Shown here one piece after another: positions 10,219-20,260 of a stretch of 32,509 bases of DNA. The DNA is from Chlorobiota bacterium (GTDB lineage: Bacteria > Bacteroidota > Ignavibacteria > Ignavibacteriales > Melioribacteraceae). The notes under the pieces are model-generated. The model was not told the DNA's origin, searched no databases, and saw only the letters and a program-made list of their open reading frames with translations. The stretch spans positions 1-32,509 of the forward strand of contig JAADIB010000149.1 in NCBI GenBank assembly GCA_013151565.1, in the 5' to 3' direction. Each line of letters begins with the position of its first letter. The stretch's first letter is position 1. The translations under genes were made by a program, and so were the position numbers.

Positions 10219-11265
10219 TTATTTGTCCAGCCAAAACACAACTCGTTCACCAAATTTTTTGTTAATCAACTCACGATCTTCTGGCGGATAAAATCCTGCA
10301 TTTAATTTTTCCGTATGATCGTGAATTATTTCAATTTCATTTTCTATGGATTTAGCGCTTATTATTTTTTCTATCAGCGCATTTATTCCATCACAATTTT
10401 TGTAATACCAGATAATATTTTTTTTTGCTTTTATAGCAGCAATATTATCCGCATATTCTTTTGATAACAGTTCGCAATGATGAATTGATGTTTTCTCAAT
10501 TTCATTAAAACTTGGTTCGCCCGGATCAACTCCATTTTTAAGATATTCAGCATACCTGCTGAAAATAAATGGATTTCCAAGCGCTCCCCGTGCGATCATC
10601 ACGCTATCACAACTAGTTTCGGCAGTCATGTTAATTATATCTTGAGGAGTAAAAAGCGACCCATTTCCAATTACAGGAATATCTACAGCCTCTTTGACCT
10701 TTTTTATCCATTCCCACATAGGTTTATCTTTATAGCGGGAATTCCTGGCGCGTGCATGTATAAATATGAGTGATGCGCCATTATCTTGAGCAACTTGAGC
10801 GCTTTCTAAAATATTTACTCTGTTTATACTTTGCCCAAGACGCAATTTTACCGAAACCGGTATATCATCAGCAGCCGAAACCATTGCTTTGACCAACTCT
10901 CCCATCAGCAGCGGATTATCCAGAATTGCCGCTCCGAGATTGTGTTTGGTCACATTTTGCACCGAACATCCAAAGTTAATATCAATTAAATCAGGCTTAT
11001 ATCTTTTTATTTCCGTTACTGCCTGATAAAGATAATCCGGCTCATTACCAATTAATTGCACGCCAATTGGTTTCTCATCTCTGGAATAAGCAAACTGCCG
11101 AAGCGCATAAAACTCGTTATCAACAATACCTTTGGCACTAACCATCTGGGTAAATGTTAATCCGGCACCGTACTCTTTGCAAATTTTTCTGAAAGGAGCA
11201 TCCGAAACGTCAGCCATGGGCGCCACAAATAATTTGCTGCCTAAATCTAACTTACCAAGTTTCAA
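10219..11265 (-). CDS. tRNA-dihydrouridine synthase (Dus family)
   Basis: 348 aa; VAPMADVSDAPFRKICKEYGAGLTFTQMVSAKG, DINFGCSVQ, PVSVKLRLG, GNGSLFTPQD. Confidence 0.93.
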   Translation of the reverse strand: MKLGKLDLGSKLFVAPMADVSDAPFRKICKEYGAGLTFTQMVSAKGIVDNEFYALRQFAYSRDEKPIGVQLIGNEPDYLYQAVTEIKRYKPDLIDINFGCSVQNVTKHNLGAAILDNPLLMGELVKAMVSAADDIPVSVKLRLGQSINRVNILESAQVAQDNGASLIFIHARARNSRYKDKPMWEWIKKVKEAVDIPVIGNGSLFTPQDIINMTAETSCDSVMIARGALGNPFIFSRYAEYLKNGVDPGEPSFNEIEKTSIHHCELLSKEYADNIAAIKAKKNIIWYYKNCDGINALIEKIISAKSIENEIEIIHDHTEKLNAGFYPPEDRELINKKFGERVVFWLDK

Positions 11266-11298
11266 TGATGTCCCTTTCTATTCTTAAACAAAAAGAAC

Positions 11299-11321
11299 GA
11301 TGTCGGGTAATACCCAGCATC
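11299..11321 (-). terminator. Hairpin downstream of pnp, candidate terminator
   Basis: Minus strand GATGctGGGTattACCCgaCATC followed by GTTCTTTTTG. Confidence 0.5.
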
Positions 11322-11338
11322 ACACTTTAAAAGAACAA

Positions 11339-13453
11339 TTAGTCTTTCTTTTCTTCTTTTGACTTATCCTTAGACTCGTCATTTAATACAGCTTTTCTCG
11401 AAAGACTGAATTTCCCGTTTTCCATTTTTAGTAATTTTACTTTTATCTTGTCGCCCTCTTTAAGAACATCTGAAACTTTATTAATCCTCTCATTGGAAAT
11501 TTGAGAGATGTGCAGAAGTCCTTGAGTACCGGGAACGAATTCAACAAAAGCCCCGAAGTCAGTTATTTTTATAACCGTACCTTCATATTCATGACCAATT
11601 TCAGGATCGGTAACTAAAGCTTTAATTACTTCTTTTGCCTTTCTGGCATCCTCGGTATTTACGCCGGCAATACTTACCTTACCGTCTTCTTCAATGTTTA
11701 TCTCAACACCAAAATCCTTTTGGATACCTTGAATGGTTTTACCACCGGAACCGATTACCGCTCCAATTTTATCCGGGTTTATCTGAATAAATAATAACGA
11801 CGGAGCAAATGGCGAAATAGCTTCACGCGGTTCGGTGATCGTTTCAGCCATCTTTCCTAAGATGTGCATTCTACCATCCTTTGCCTGCTTCAGAGCTGCT
11901 TCCATAATCTCATACGAGATACCCTGAATCTTAATATCCATCTGAATTGCAGTTATTCCTTTATCGGAACCTGCAACTTTAAAATCCATATCGCCGAGAT
12001 GATCTTCATTACCAAGTATATCACTTAGAACTGCGTAATTATCTTCTTCTTTAACCAATCCCATTGCAATACCGGCAATTGGAGCTTTTACAGGAACACC
12101 GCCATCCATCAATGCTAACGAACCGGCACAAACCGTTGCCATTGACGATGAACCATTCGATTCCAAAATGTCAGAATTAATTCTGACAGTATAAGGGAAT
12201 TTTTCCTTCGGAGGAATGATATACTTCAGCGCACGCTCGGCTAAATTACCATGACCAACTTCTCTTCTTCCAACTCCGCCGTATCGACCGGTTTCGCCGA
12301 CACTGAATGGAGGAAAGTTGTAATGAAGCATGAAAGACTTTTTAAATTCATCGCCAAGTCCGTCAATTATTTGCTCGTCTCTTGAAGTCCCTAAAGTCAA
12401 CGTTGTTAAACTTTGAGTTTCTCCGCGAGTAAACAAACCGGAGCCGTGGGTTCTTGGAATTATGCCAACCTCAGAAGAAATCGGACGAATATCGGTTAAG
12501 CCTCTGCCGTCAAGTCTTTTACCTTCTTCCAATATCCTTTTGCGCATTAACTCTTTTTCAATATCATGAATTACATTTTTTATAGCGCCTTCTTCTTCGG
12601 GATATTTTTCAGCAAGTTTTTCAATAACCTCTTCTGTTATCTCATCATTTTTTGCGTATCTATCTTCTTTTGCTAAAACGGTGGAAACAACATCTTTGAA
12701 TTTATCGTAAGCAAGCTCATGAACATCTTTTACCAATTCTTCATTAACTTCCTTAGCTTCAACCTGCATTTTCGGTCTACCGCAAGCTTCAACAAGTTCT
12801 TTCTGCACGGCGATCAGCTTCTGAATTTCTGAATGAGCAAATTTTAGAGCTTCCAGCAAATCTTCCTCGCCAACCTCTTTGGACTCACCTTCAACCATCA
12901 TGATTGAACTTTCGGTCCCTGCAATAGTAAGTTCCAGATCGCTCTCTTCAATCTGCTGCACAGTCGGATTAACAATAAGCTCACCGTTAACTTTTCCAAC
13001 CCTTATTTCACCGATCGGCTCGAGGAAAGGAATATCCGAGATAGCCAAAGCCGCCGAAGCGCCTACAGCCGCGACTACATCGGGATCGTTCTCACCATCA
13101 TACGAATAGACAAATGCAGCAATTTGAGTATCGTTACTGTAATCACTGGGAAAAAGAGGTCTGATCGGTCTGTCGATCAATCGTCCGCTTAAAATTTCTT
13201 TTTCAGTCGGTCTGCCTTCCCTCTTGAAAAAACCGCCCGGTATTTTACCCGCAGCAAATGCTTTTTCTTTATATTCAACAGAAAGAGGGAAATAATCCAA
13301 CTCTGTATTAGGTTTTTTTGAAGCTACGGCAGTAACCAAAACCATTGTATCACCATATTGCACCATTACAGCGCCATTAGCCTGTTTAGCTAATTTACCG
13401 GTTTCGATTGTTAGTTTTTTTCCACCGATTTCTACTTCTTTTGTAATAATCAT
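11339..13453 (-). CDS. pnp: Polyribonucleotide nucleotidyltransferase
   Basis: 704 aa; two RNase PH domains, KH (IGAVIGSGGKTIQGI) and S1 (GTVIKITDFGAFVEFVPGTQGLLHISQI). Confidence 0.98.
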   Translation of the reverse strand: MIITKEVEIGGKKLTIETGKLAKQANGAVMVQYGDTMVLVTAVASKKPNTELDYFPLSVEYKEKAFAAGKIPGGFFKREGRPTEKEILSGRLIDRPIRPLFPSDYSNDTQIAAFVYSYDGENDPDVVAAVGASAALAISDIPFLEPIGEIRVGKVNGELIVNPTVQQIEESDLELTIAGTESSIMMVEGESKEVGEEDLLEALKFAHSEIQKLIAVQKELVEACGRPKMQVEAKEVNEELVKDVHELAYDKFKDVVSTVLAKEDRYAKNDEITEEVIEKLAEKYPEEEGAIKNVIHDIEKELMRKRILEEGKRLDGRGLTDIRPISSEVGIIPRTHGSGLFTRGETQSLTTLTLGTSRDEQIIDGLGDEFKKSFMLHYNFPPFSVGETGRYGGVGRREVGHGNLAERALKYIIPPKEKFPYTVRINSDILESNGSSSMATVCAGSLALMDGGVPVKAPIAGIAMGLVKEEDNYAVLSDILGNEDHLGDMDFKVAGSDKGITAIQMDIKIQGISYEIMEAALKQAKDGRMHILGKMAETITEPREAISPFAPSLLFIQINPDKIGAVIGSGGKTIQGIQKDFGVEINIEEDGKVSIAGVNTEDARKAKEVIKALVTDPEIGHEYEGTVIKITDFGAFVEFVPGTQGLLHISQISNERINKVSDVLKEGDKIKVKLLKMENGKFSLSRKAVLNDESKDKSKEEKKD

Positions 13454-13463
13454 TTTTACCTTC

Positions 13464-13733
13464 TTATTTTCTTATTTTCAATTCTTTAATTATGCTTCTA
13501 TATCTTTCAATGTCTTTACCGCTAATATAATCAAGCAATCTTCTTCTTTTCCCTACCATCATCATCAGTCCTCTTCTGGAAGCATGGTCTTTTTTATGCT
13601 CGTTGAAGTGAGTAGTAAGTTTGTTGATCCGCGCAGTCAGCAAGGCAATTTGCACTTCAGCTTTACCGCTGTCTTTTCCGTTTTCACCAAACTTTTCGAT
13701 GATCTCCTGTTTTTCTTCTTTTGTTAAATTCAT
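13464..13733 (-). CDS. rpsO: 30S ribosomal protein S15
   Basis: 89 aa; [48 protein letters not shown] pattern. Confidence 0.98.
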   Translation of the reverse strand: MNLTKEEKQEIIEKFGENGKDSGKAEVQIALLTARINKLTTHFNEHKKDHASRRGLMMMVGKRRRLLDYISGKDIERYRSIIKELKIRK

Positions 13734-13789
13734 TTTGTAACTCCTATATATTATTAATTCGATTAGATTTCAGAATTACCCAAAATCCA

Positions 13790-14725
13790 TTAGTTAATTA
13801 TTGATCCAATATATTGGATCGATTTTCTTTTATCTCTTTCTATTTGATAAATCAATTCCTCTTTAGATTCAAACTTTTTCTCGTCTCTCAATCTTTTAAG
13901 CATTGACACTTTAATCTCTTCGCCATAAATATCTTTATTGAATTCTATTAAATGAACTTCAATAATCACACTGGTTGTATCAGAAAAAGTTGGTCTAACT
14001 CCAATATTCATTACACCATAGACCGTATTATTTTGAATTTCACATTCAACTATATACACTCCGTTTTTCGGTATAAGTTTTCTTTTGTTTTCAACTTCAA
14101 TATTTGCAGTCGGAAATCCTAAAATTGTTCCTCTCGCCACACCTTTAACAACCTTGCCGTGAAAACAATAATTCCGATCGAGCAACTCAGCCGCTAATTC
14201 GATCTTTCCTTCCAATAGCGCATTACGAATAAGAGTACTGCTTACAACATATTCGTTTTTAGAAACGGGTTCAACGATTTCAACAGTAAAATCATTTTCC
14301 ATTCCCAACTTTTTCAGTTGGTCTTCATTTCCGCCGCGATCTTTTCCGAATTTATGATCGTGACCAATAATGATATGCTTAGCGCCGATCTTTTCGCAAA
14401 CAATATTTTTAACAAAATCTTCCGAAGATCGCTCGGAAAATTCCTTTGTAAAATTCACAACTAATAAATTACTTACTCCCAACGATTCTAACAATTCAAT
14501 TTTCTCTTCCAAAGTTGAAAGCAGCTTAATGTTATAATCCGACACAACCGTTCTCGGATGTGGTTCAAACGTGATAACCACATCTCGCAAGTTATTTTTT
14601 TCAGCATAACTTTTAAGTCTAAAGATAATATCTCTATGCCCCGCATGAACACCGTCAAATGTTCCAATAGTCAGCACCGAATTTACATCTTTTCCTATTT
14701 CATCTATCGATCTAAATATCTGCAT
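13790..14725 (-). CDS. ribF: Bifunctional riboflavin kinase/FAD synthetase
   Basis: 311 aa; LTIGTFDGVHAGHRDII, GHDHKFGKDRGG, GVARGTILGFPTANI. Confidence 0.97.
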   Translation of the reverse strand: MQIFRSIDEIGKDVNSVLTIGTFDGVHAGHRDIIFRLKSYAEKNNLRDVVITFEPHPRTVVSDYNIKLLSTLEEKIELLESLGVSNLLVVNFTKEFSERSSEDFVKNIVCEKIGAKHIIIGHDHKFGKDRGGNEDQLKKLGMENDFTVEIVEPVSKNEYVVSSTLIRNALLEGKIELAAELLDRNYCFHGKVVKGVARGTILGFPTANIEVENKRKLIPKNGVYIVECEIQNNTVYGVMNIGVRPTFSDTTSVIIEVHLIEFNKDIYGEEIKVSMLKRLRDEKKFESKEELIYQIERDKRKSIQYIGSIIN

Positions 14726-15430
14726 CTAATCCGCAATAAAATTATTTTTCTTTTCAAACTCATCAACCGTAAGTGCATCTTCAGCTTTATATTTACCAAT
14801 TGCATCTCTATGTAATGCTTTCAAATATCCGCCGCAGCCAAGCTTTTCACCAAAATCGTCTGCAATTACCCTGATATATGTTCCTTTGGAACATCGTATC
14901 TTAAATTCAATCTCCGGTAAAGCAATTTTCAATATTTCAAATTCATAAACTGTAACAGTTCTTGGCTCTCTTTTTACTTCAACACCTTTTCGAGCAAGTT
15001 TATAAAGCGCTCTTCCCTTATGTTTCAGCGCCGAATACATCGGCGGGATCTGCTGAATTTCTCCAACAAAACTTTTCCTAATCTCATCAATCATTTCATC
15101 CGTAATATCAGCATAGCTTCTTTCTTTTATCACTTCAGTCTCAGCATCCATCGAAGGAGTCCTTTTCCCTAACTCAATTATTCCAGAATAAGTTTTTTCC
15201 AGGTCCTGGTACTTGTAAATCTCCTTCGTCTTTTTACCAACGCAAACAATAAGCAGTCCGGTTGCTGCAGGGTCAAGTGTACCTGCATGACCGACTTTTT
15301 TTACATTGACAATCTTTCGGATTCTATAAACCGCATTAAAGGAAGATTTACCTTTTTCCTTATCAATTAAAATAACCTCGCCCGAGGCGTAATCACAATT
15401 TGAAAGATCAGTTGACGCTTTAGTTATCAT
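14726..15430 (-). CDS. truB: tRNA pseudouridine(55) synthase TruB
   Basis: LIDKEKGKSSFNAVYRIRK, KVGHAGTLDPAATGLLIVCVGKKTK. ORF track extends to 15502, but the in-frame ATG at 15430 (MITKAS...) fits better and overlaps the rbfA stop by 11 nt (ATGATAACTAA). Confidence 0.94.
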   Translation of the reverse strand: MITKASTDLSNCDYASGEVILIDKEKGKSSFNAVYRIRKIVNVKKVGHAGTLDPAATGLLIVCVGKKTKEIYKYQDLEKTYSGIIELGKRTPSMDAETEVIKERSYADITDEMIDEIRKSFVGEIQQIPPMYSALKHKGRALYKLARKGVEVKREPRTVTVYEFEILKIALPEIEFKIRCSKGTYIRVIADDFGEKLGCGGYLKALHRDAIGKYKAEDALTVDEFEKKNNFIAD

Positions 15431-15767
15431 CTTTATGAATCTTTTTAAAAATGTTCTCCATCTTTTCAACATAATCAAGTGTGTCATCGATATAAAAATC
15501 AAGATCAGGTATATTTCTTAAGTGATTGATCTTTGAAGCCAATAGACTTCGTATATACCCTTTTATCTGATTCAGTTTATCGATCTTTTCCTCTCGATTT
15601 TCTTTTTCAAAAATTGAGATGTAGATCTTTGCACTTTTAAGATCGGGGGTTACCTTTACACTTGTTACTGTCAGCATTCCCAAAGAAGGATCTTGAATTT
15701 TATAAAGAAAAATCAAGCTGATCTCTTCTTTGATCAATTCTGCTATTTTTTCTAATCTTATGGACAT
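15420..15767 (-). CDS. rbfA: Ribosome-binding factor A
   Basis: 115 aa; RLEKIAELIKEEISLIF, LTVTSVKVTPDLKSAKIYISIF; position between infB and truB. Confidence 0.95.
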   Translation of the reverse strand: MSIRLEKIAELIKEEISLIFLYKIQDPSLGMLTVTSVKVTPDLKSAKIYISIFEKENREEKIDKLNQIKGYIRSLLASKINHLRNIPDLDFYIDDTLDYVEKMENIFKKIHKDDN

Positions 15768-18358
15768 TAATTTTCTAATTTCTTTTTAGTTTCAACAATC
15801 TTATAAACTTCTATCACATCATTAACTTTAATATCATTGAAATTGGCAATGTTCAGTCCGCACTCGTAACCGGCAACTACTTCTTTTACATCATCTTTAA
15901 ATCGTTTCAGAGATGCAAGAGTTCCTTCATAGATAACAATTCCATCACGGAATAATCTAATTTTATCAGTACGAGATATTTTCCCCTCCTGAACGTAGCA
16001 CCCGGCAACTGTTCCCAATTTAGGCACTTTGAATGTATCACGAATTTCAATGGTTCCAACCGGTTCTTCTGAAATAATGGGAGAAAGCAATCCTTCAAGC
16101 GCTGATTTCACCTGGTTAATAGCATCATAAATAACATTGTACAATCGAATATCGACTTTTTCGACTTCTGCCAATTTTCGGGCATTGGTATTTGCACGCA
16201 CATGGAATCCAATTATTATTGCACCGGAAGCCGCAGCTAACAGCACATCGCCTTCTGTAATTCCACCTACTGCTTTATGGATAACATTTACTTTTACTTC
16301 TTCGTTCGAAAGTTTCATCAGCGAATCTGCTAACGCTTCAACCGAACCGTCCACATCACCTTTAACAATTATCGGAAGATTTTTAACTTCACCGGTACTT
16401 ATCTGTTGTGCTATCTCGTCAAGTGTTATCAGTTTAACTTGCCTGTTATCTTGTTCTCGTTTCAACTGCTGACGTTTAATTGCTACTTCACGCGCTTCTC
16501 TTTCCGATTTAACAACAGCAAATATATCCCCGGCTTGAGGTGTTCCTTCAAAACCAAGTATCAATGCAGGCGAGCCTGAAGAAACTTCTGTAAGTTTCTT
16601 ACCTCTTTCGTCAAACATTGCTCTTACTTTACCTTGATAAACTCCGGCTACAAAAGGATCTCCAACCTTGAGGGTTCCTTTTTCAATAAGAACAGTTGAA
16701 GTAATTCCTCGTCCCGGCTCTAATTTTGATTCTACTACAACTCCTCTTGCAATCCTGTTTGGATTTGCTTTCAATTCCAGAAGTTCCGCTTCAAGAAGTA
16801 TCTTTTCCAGAAGCAGATCAACGTTCTTTCCGGTTTTAGCAGATACTTCAACAGATTGATACTTACCGCCCCAATCCTCAACGAGAATATTGCGTTCGGC
16901 TAATTGCTGTTTTATCTTTTCAATATTGGAGCCTGGTTTATCAATTTTATTTATAGTAATGATAATAGGCACATTGGCAGCTTGAGCATGATTTATAGCT
17001 TCAATCGTCTGAGGCATTACAGCATCATCCGCAGCAACAATCAACACAACTATATCGGTGATCTTTGCACCCCTTGCCCTCATTGCTGTAAAAGCTTCGT
17101 GACCAGGAGTATCTAAGAATGTGATTTTCCTTCCGCCGCCTACCTCAACTTGATAAGCCCCAATATGCTGCGTAATACCGCCCGACTCACCGGCAACAAC
17201 ATTTTCTCTTCTTATAAAATCGAGTAGAGAAGTTTTTCCATGATCAACGTGACCCATAATTGTTACAATCGGCGGACGCTCAACCAAAGTATCTTCCGCA
17301 TCCTCAGCATCTGCGAGCATATCAGTAGAATATTCATCTTCGAACTCAACTTCAAATCCAAATTCATCGGCAACAAGAGTGATGGTTTCAGAATCCAACC
17401 TTTGATTGATAGAGACCATCAGACCTAATCCCATGCATTTAGCAATCACATCACTGACCGAAACATTCATTAAATTAGCAATCTCATTTACAGAAATAAA
17501 TTCTGTAACTTTTATTATCATTTGTTCTAATTCTTGCTGCTCTTCTATCTTTTCCTGCTCTTCCTGCTTTATTTTCTTTCTTTTCTTTCTGAAACTTGCT
17601 CTATCGGAAACACCGGTTTCATCAATACTGAGCATAGTCCGCTTGATAGCAGCTTCAACTTCACGCTTATCAATTTCGGCTTTCTTAACTCTCTTAAACT
17701 TTTTAGCTTTTACTGTTTCTTCAACTGCACCAGGTTTTTTCCTAGCTTTTAATCTTTTTCGCTTGCCTTTATGTTCATCTGTTGAATCAGATTTATCTTT
17801 TTGAGTAGAAGTGGTAGTTTTTTTCTCTTTACTTTCTCCAGCTTCTTCTTTTTTCCTGCCTTTTTTCTTTTCAGATTTCAACTCAATCTTTCCGACCACA
17901 GTAAGCCCTTTTTTCTTACCTTTGATCTCTTTCTCGCCTTCAGTTTGGAAACTATCTTCTTCAGTTTTTTCTGGTTCTTCAGTCTCTTCTGATTCAGAAA
18001 CTTCTTCCTCAATTTCAGAGGTTTCTTCAACTTCCTCGGATGGCTCTTCTTCAGCAACTGCTGTTTCAGTTTCAACCTCTTCCAACTCTTCCTCATCTTG
18101 CTGTGAATCAGAACCGGCTTTATCAGCTCTCATTTTATTGAATCTTTCAAGCTTTCTTTTATGTTCGTCCGATTTATCAATATCCTTTTTAAAGTGAGAT
18201 TGAATATCAGAAAGCATCTCGTCCGTAAGGAGTGTCATATGAGATTTTATCTTATATCCTTTCTCGCTCAAGAAATCAACAATGGCTTCAGTTGATATGT
18301 TAATATCAGAGGCTAGTTTATAAATTCTAAGTTTTTTTGGTTTTTTAGTTTCTACCAT
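15767..18358 (-). CDS. infB: Translation initiation factor IF-2
   Basis: 863 aa; IF2_N (LASDINISTEAIVDFLSEKGYKIKSHM), long acidic/lysine linker, GTPase G1 GHVDHGKTSLLD, DTPGHEAFTAMRARGA, NKID. Confidence 0.98.
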   Translation of the reverse strand: MVETKKPKKLRIYKLASDINISTEAIVDFLSEKGYKIKSHMTLLTDEMLSDIQSHFKKDIDKSDEHKRKLERFNKMRADKAGSDSQQDEEELEEVETETAVAEEEPSEEVEETSEIEEEVSESEETEEPEKTEEDSFQTEGEKEIKGKKKGLTVVGKIELKSEKKKGRKKEEAGESKEKKTTTSTQKDKSDSTDEHKGKRKRLKARKKPGAVEETVKAKKFKRVKKAEIDKREVEAAIKRTMLSIDETGVSDRASFRKKRKKIKQEEQEKIEEQQELEQMIIKVTEFISVNEIANLMNVSVSDVIAKCMGLGLMVSINQRLDSETITLVADEFGFEVEFEDEYSTDMLADAEDAEDTLVERPPIVTIMGHVDHGKTSLLDFIRRENVVAGESGGITQHIGAYQVEVGGGRKITFLDTPGHEAFTAMRARGAKITDIVVLIVAADDAVMPQTIEAINHAQAANVPIIITINKIDKPGSNIEKIKQQLAERNILVEDWGGKYQSVEVSAKTGKNVDLLLEKILLEAELLELKANPNRIARGVVVESKLEPGRGITSTVLIEKGTLKVGDPFVAGVYQGKVRAMFDERGKKLTEVSSGSPALILGFEGTPQAGDIFAVVKSEREAREVAIKRQQLKREQDNRQVKLITLDEIAQQISTGEVKNLPIIVKGDVDGSVEALADSLMKLSNEEVKVNVIHKAVGGITEGDVLLAAASGAIIIGFHVRANTNARKLAEVEKVDIRLYNVIYDAINQVKSALEGLLSPIISEEPVGTIEIRDTFKVPKLGTVAGCYVQEGKISRTDKIRLFRDGIVIYEGTLASLKRFKDDVKEVVAGYECGLNIANFNDIKVNDVIEVYKIVETKKKLEN

Positions 18359-18385
18359 ATTAGCGAATACCTATATTAAATTTCT

Positions 18386-19630
18386 CTATTCTTCTTCAAA
18401 TTGATTTCTTAAAATTTCAATTATTTCTTCTGCTTTATCATCTTTGAGTTCTTCAATTTCCTTCAATGCATCAACGCCGGCTGTCAGAACTTCCACAGCA
18501 GTATCATATCTGTTTGCGATGAGCAAATCAACAACCTCAGTACCTAATTCTTCACGAAGCTCAACCAATTCAATATCGTCTTCATATTCTTCGTACGGTT
18601 TTTCCTCACGGATCACATCTATCTCATAACCGGTTAATTTCATAGCTAATCTGATATTTACACCGTTCCTACCGACGATAAGTGAAACTTGATCGCTGTC
18701 GGCAAGTACATTACAACGCTTCTCTGCTTCATCCAGTTCAATTTGTTTTAACTTTGCCGGTGCTAACGATCTTTGAATAAGAACTATCGGATCATCGGAG
18801 TAATTTATAACATCAATATTTTCATTGTTCAGTTCTCGTACAATTGCATGAATTCTTACACCTTTCATCCCGACACAAGCGCCGACAGCATCAATTCTCG
18901 GGTCTTGCGATTCAACTGCAATTTTTGCTCTTTCGCTCGGTTCACGCGCAATTCTTTTTATCTCGATTATTCCATCATAAATTTCCGGAATTTCTATCTC
19001 GAATAATTTCCTCAAGAATAAATTATCTGAACGTGAAATAATAATAACAGGTCCATTAGGTGTCTGCTTCACTTCCTTTATCACCGCACGGATTGTATCT
19101 CCTTTTCTGTAACGCTCGCGCGGAATTTGCTCGGAACGCGGAAGTAAAAGTTCATGTCGATTATGATTTACCAAGATATCATTCCTACGAACTTGATAAA
19201 TATCACCCACAATTATTTCACCAACCATCTCAGAATATTCGTTATAAACCAGTTCTTTTTCAATTTCTCTAATTCTCTGATTAAGATTCTGACGCGCCAG
19301 ATTTATCAATCTTCTGCCGAAAGAACTCAATTCTAACTTTTCAACATAATCATCACCAACCTCAAGTTCCTCTTCGTTTCCTTTTTCTTCAACTTCAGCT
19401 ATACTGATCTCGGTTTCCGGGTCCTCAACTTCATCAACAATAGTTCGCTCAAGGAATATCTCAATGTCGCCTTTATCCATATTAGCTATAACATCAAAAT
19501 TTGCCTCCTGACCATATTTTTTCTTTACCATTACTCCGAATATCTCTTCAATAATGCCTGCTAGGACATCTTTGTCAACATTCTTCTCCCGAACCATTTG
19601 AGCAAAGGACTCAACTATTGCACTGTTCAT
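18386..19630 (-). CDS. nusA: Transcription termination/antitermination factor NusA
   Basis: 414 aa; S1 and KH domains (ACVGMKGVRIHAIVRELNNENIDVI, LIVGRNGVNIRLAMKLTGYEIDV). Confidence 0.97.
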   Translation of the reverse strand: MNSAIVESFAQMVREKNVDKDVLAGIIEEIFGVMVKKKYGQEANFDVIANMDKGDIEIFLERTIVDEVEDPETEISIAEVEEKGNEEELEVGDDYVEKLELSSFGRRLINLARQNLNQRIREIEKELVYNEYSEMVGEIIVGDIYQVRRNDILVNHNRHELLLPRSEQIPRERYRKGDTIRAVIKEVKQTPNGPVIIISRSDNLFLRKLFEIEIPEIYDGIIEIKRIAREPSERAKIAVESQDPRIDAVGACVGMKGVRIHAIVRELNNENIDVINYSDDPIVLIQRSLAPAKLKQIELDEAEKRCNVLADSDQVSLIVGRNGVNIRLAMKLTGYEIDVIREEKPYEEYEDDIELVELREELGTEVVDLLIANRYDTAVEVLTAGVDALKEIEELKDDKAEEIIEILRNQFEEE

Positions 19631-19648
19631 TTATTATTGCCTCCGTAA

Positions 19649-20101
19649 TTAAAATCTGACTAATACTTTTGCAGATCTTATTTTTTTGATATTTATTACT
19701 TTTATTTCCTTTTTTATTTGAAACTTAAGGTCATCGTCAGCTACTTCTAACAATTTTCCTTCAAGTTTCGAACTACTTTCATCCTCAAGAAGTTTCAATT
19801 CAAAACTTCTTCCAATATTTCTTTTAAACTGCTGAATAAATTTTAACGGTCTATCGATACCCGGAGAAGAAACATCTAATCTATAACGCGATACAATTAA
19901 GCCGTCCTCTTCTATCATGTCACCCACGGCTCTGCTTACGTTTTTACAATCATCAACAGTCACACCTGCTTCTTTATCGATATAGATCTCTAGAATACGG
20001 TTCCGAGAATCACCTCTAAAATCCATATCAATAAAAAGATAACCGAGATCCTCGGTCATTTCTTTTGTTTTTTCTAATATTTCTTTCTTATTCAAATTCA
20101 T
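19649..20101 (-). CDS. rimP: Ribosome maturation factor RimP
   Basis: 150 aa; RILEIYIDKEAGVTVDDCKNVSRAVGDMIEE, YRLDVSSPGIDRPLKF; first gene of the nusA-infB operon. Confidence 0.96.
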   Translation of the reverse strand: MNLNKKEILEKTKEMTEDLGYLFIDMDFRGDSRNRILEIYIDKEAGVTVDDCKNVSRAVGDMIEEDGLIVSRYRLDVSSPGIDRPLKFIQQFKRNIGRSFELKLLEDESSSKLEGKLLEVADDDLKFQIKKEIKVINIKKIRSAKVLVRF

Positions 20102-20107
20102 ACCAAT

Positions 20108-20129
20108 AAAAAACGCCCTCTACGGGGCG
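20108..20129 (-). terminator. Intrinsic terminator-like hairpin abutting the rimP start (candidate leader attenuator)
   Basis: Minus strand CGCCC-cgtaga-GGGCG-TTTTTT-attggt-ATG (rimP): 5-bp GC stem, U6 tract ending 6 nt before the start codon. Confidence 0.65.
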
Positions 20130-20142
20130 AATTAGGATTTTA

Positions 20143-20171
20143 AATTTACCAACTAATTATGAGATTAGCAA
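20143..20171 (-). promoter_or_regulatory. Candidate sigma70-like promoter of rimP operon
   Basis: Minus strand TTGCTA (20171-20166), 17-nt spacer, TAAATT (20148-20143); imperfect match to both consensus boxes. Confidence 0.35.
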
Positions 20172-20260
20172 GTTATTTTAAGCTTTAAATACAAACTGAT
20201 GCAACGCAAAAATCGCTTTAACAACAAAGTTCGTCCTACTGAGTAACTTTAAATTTTTCA

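Noticed and set aside
15431-15502. N-terminal extension of TruB in the ORF track
   Set aside because: It is out-of-frame rbfA coding sequence; the ATG at 15430 gives a normal TruB N-terminus.
17878-18096. Minus-strand 72-aa basic ORF inside infB
   Set aside because: Alternative frame of the charged IF-2 linker; composition artefact.
17406-18197. Long plus-strand ORFs opposite infB and ftsK (Ser/Phe-rich)
   Set aside because: Shadow ORFs antisense to the Lys/Glu-rich linkers of IF-2 and FtsK; low complexity, no domain signal.
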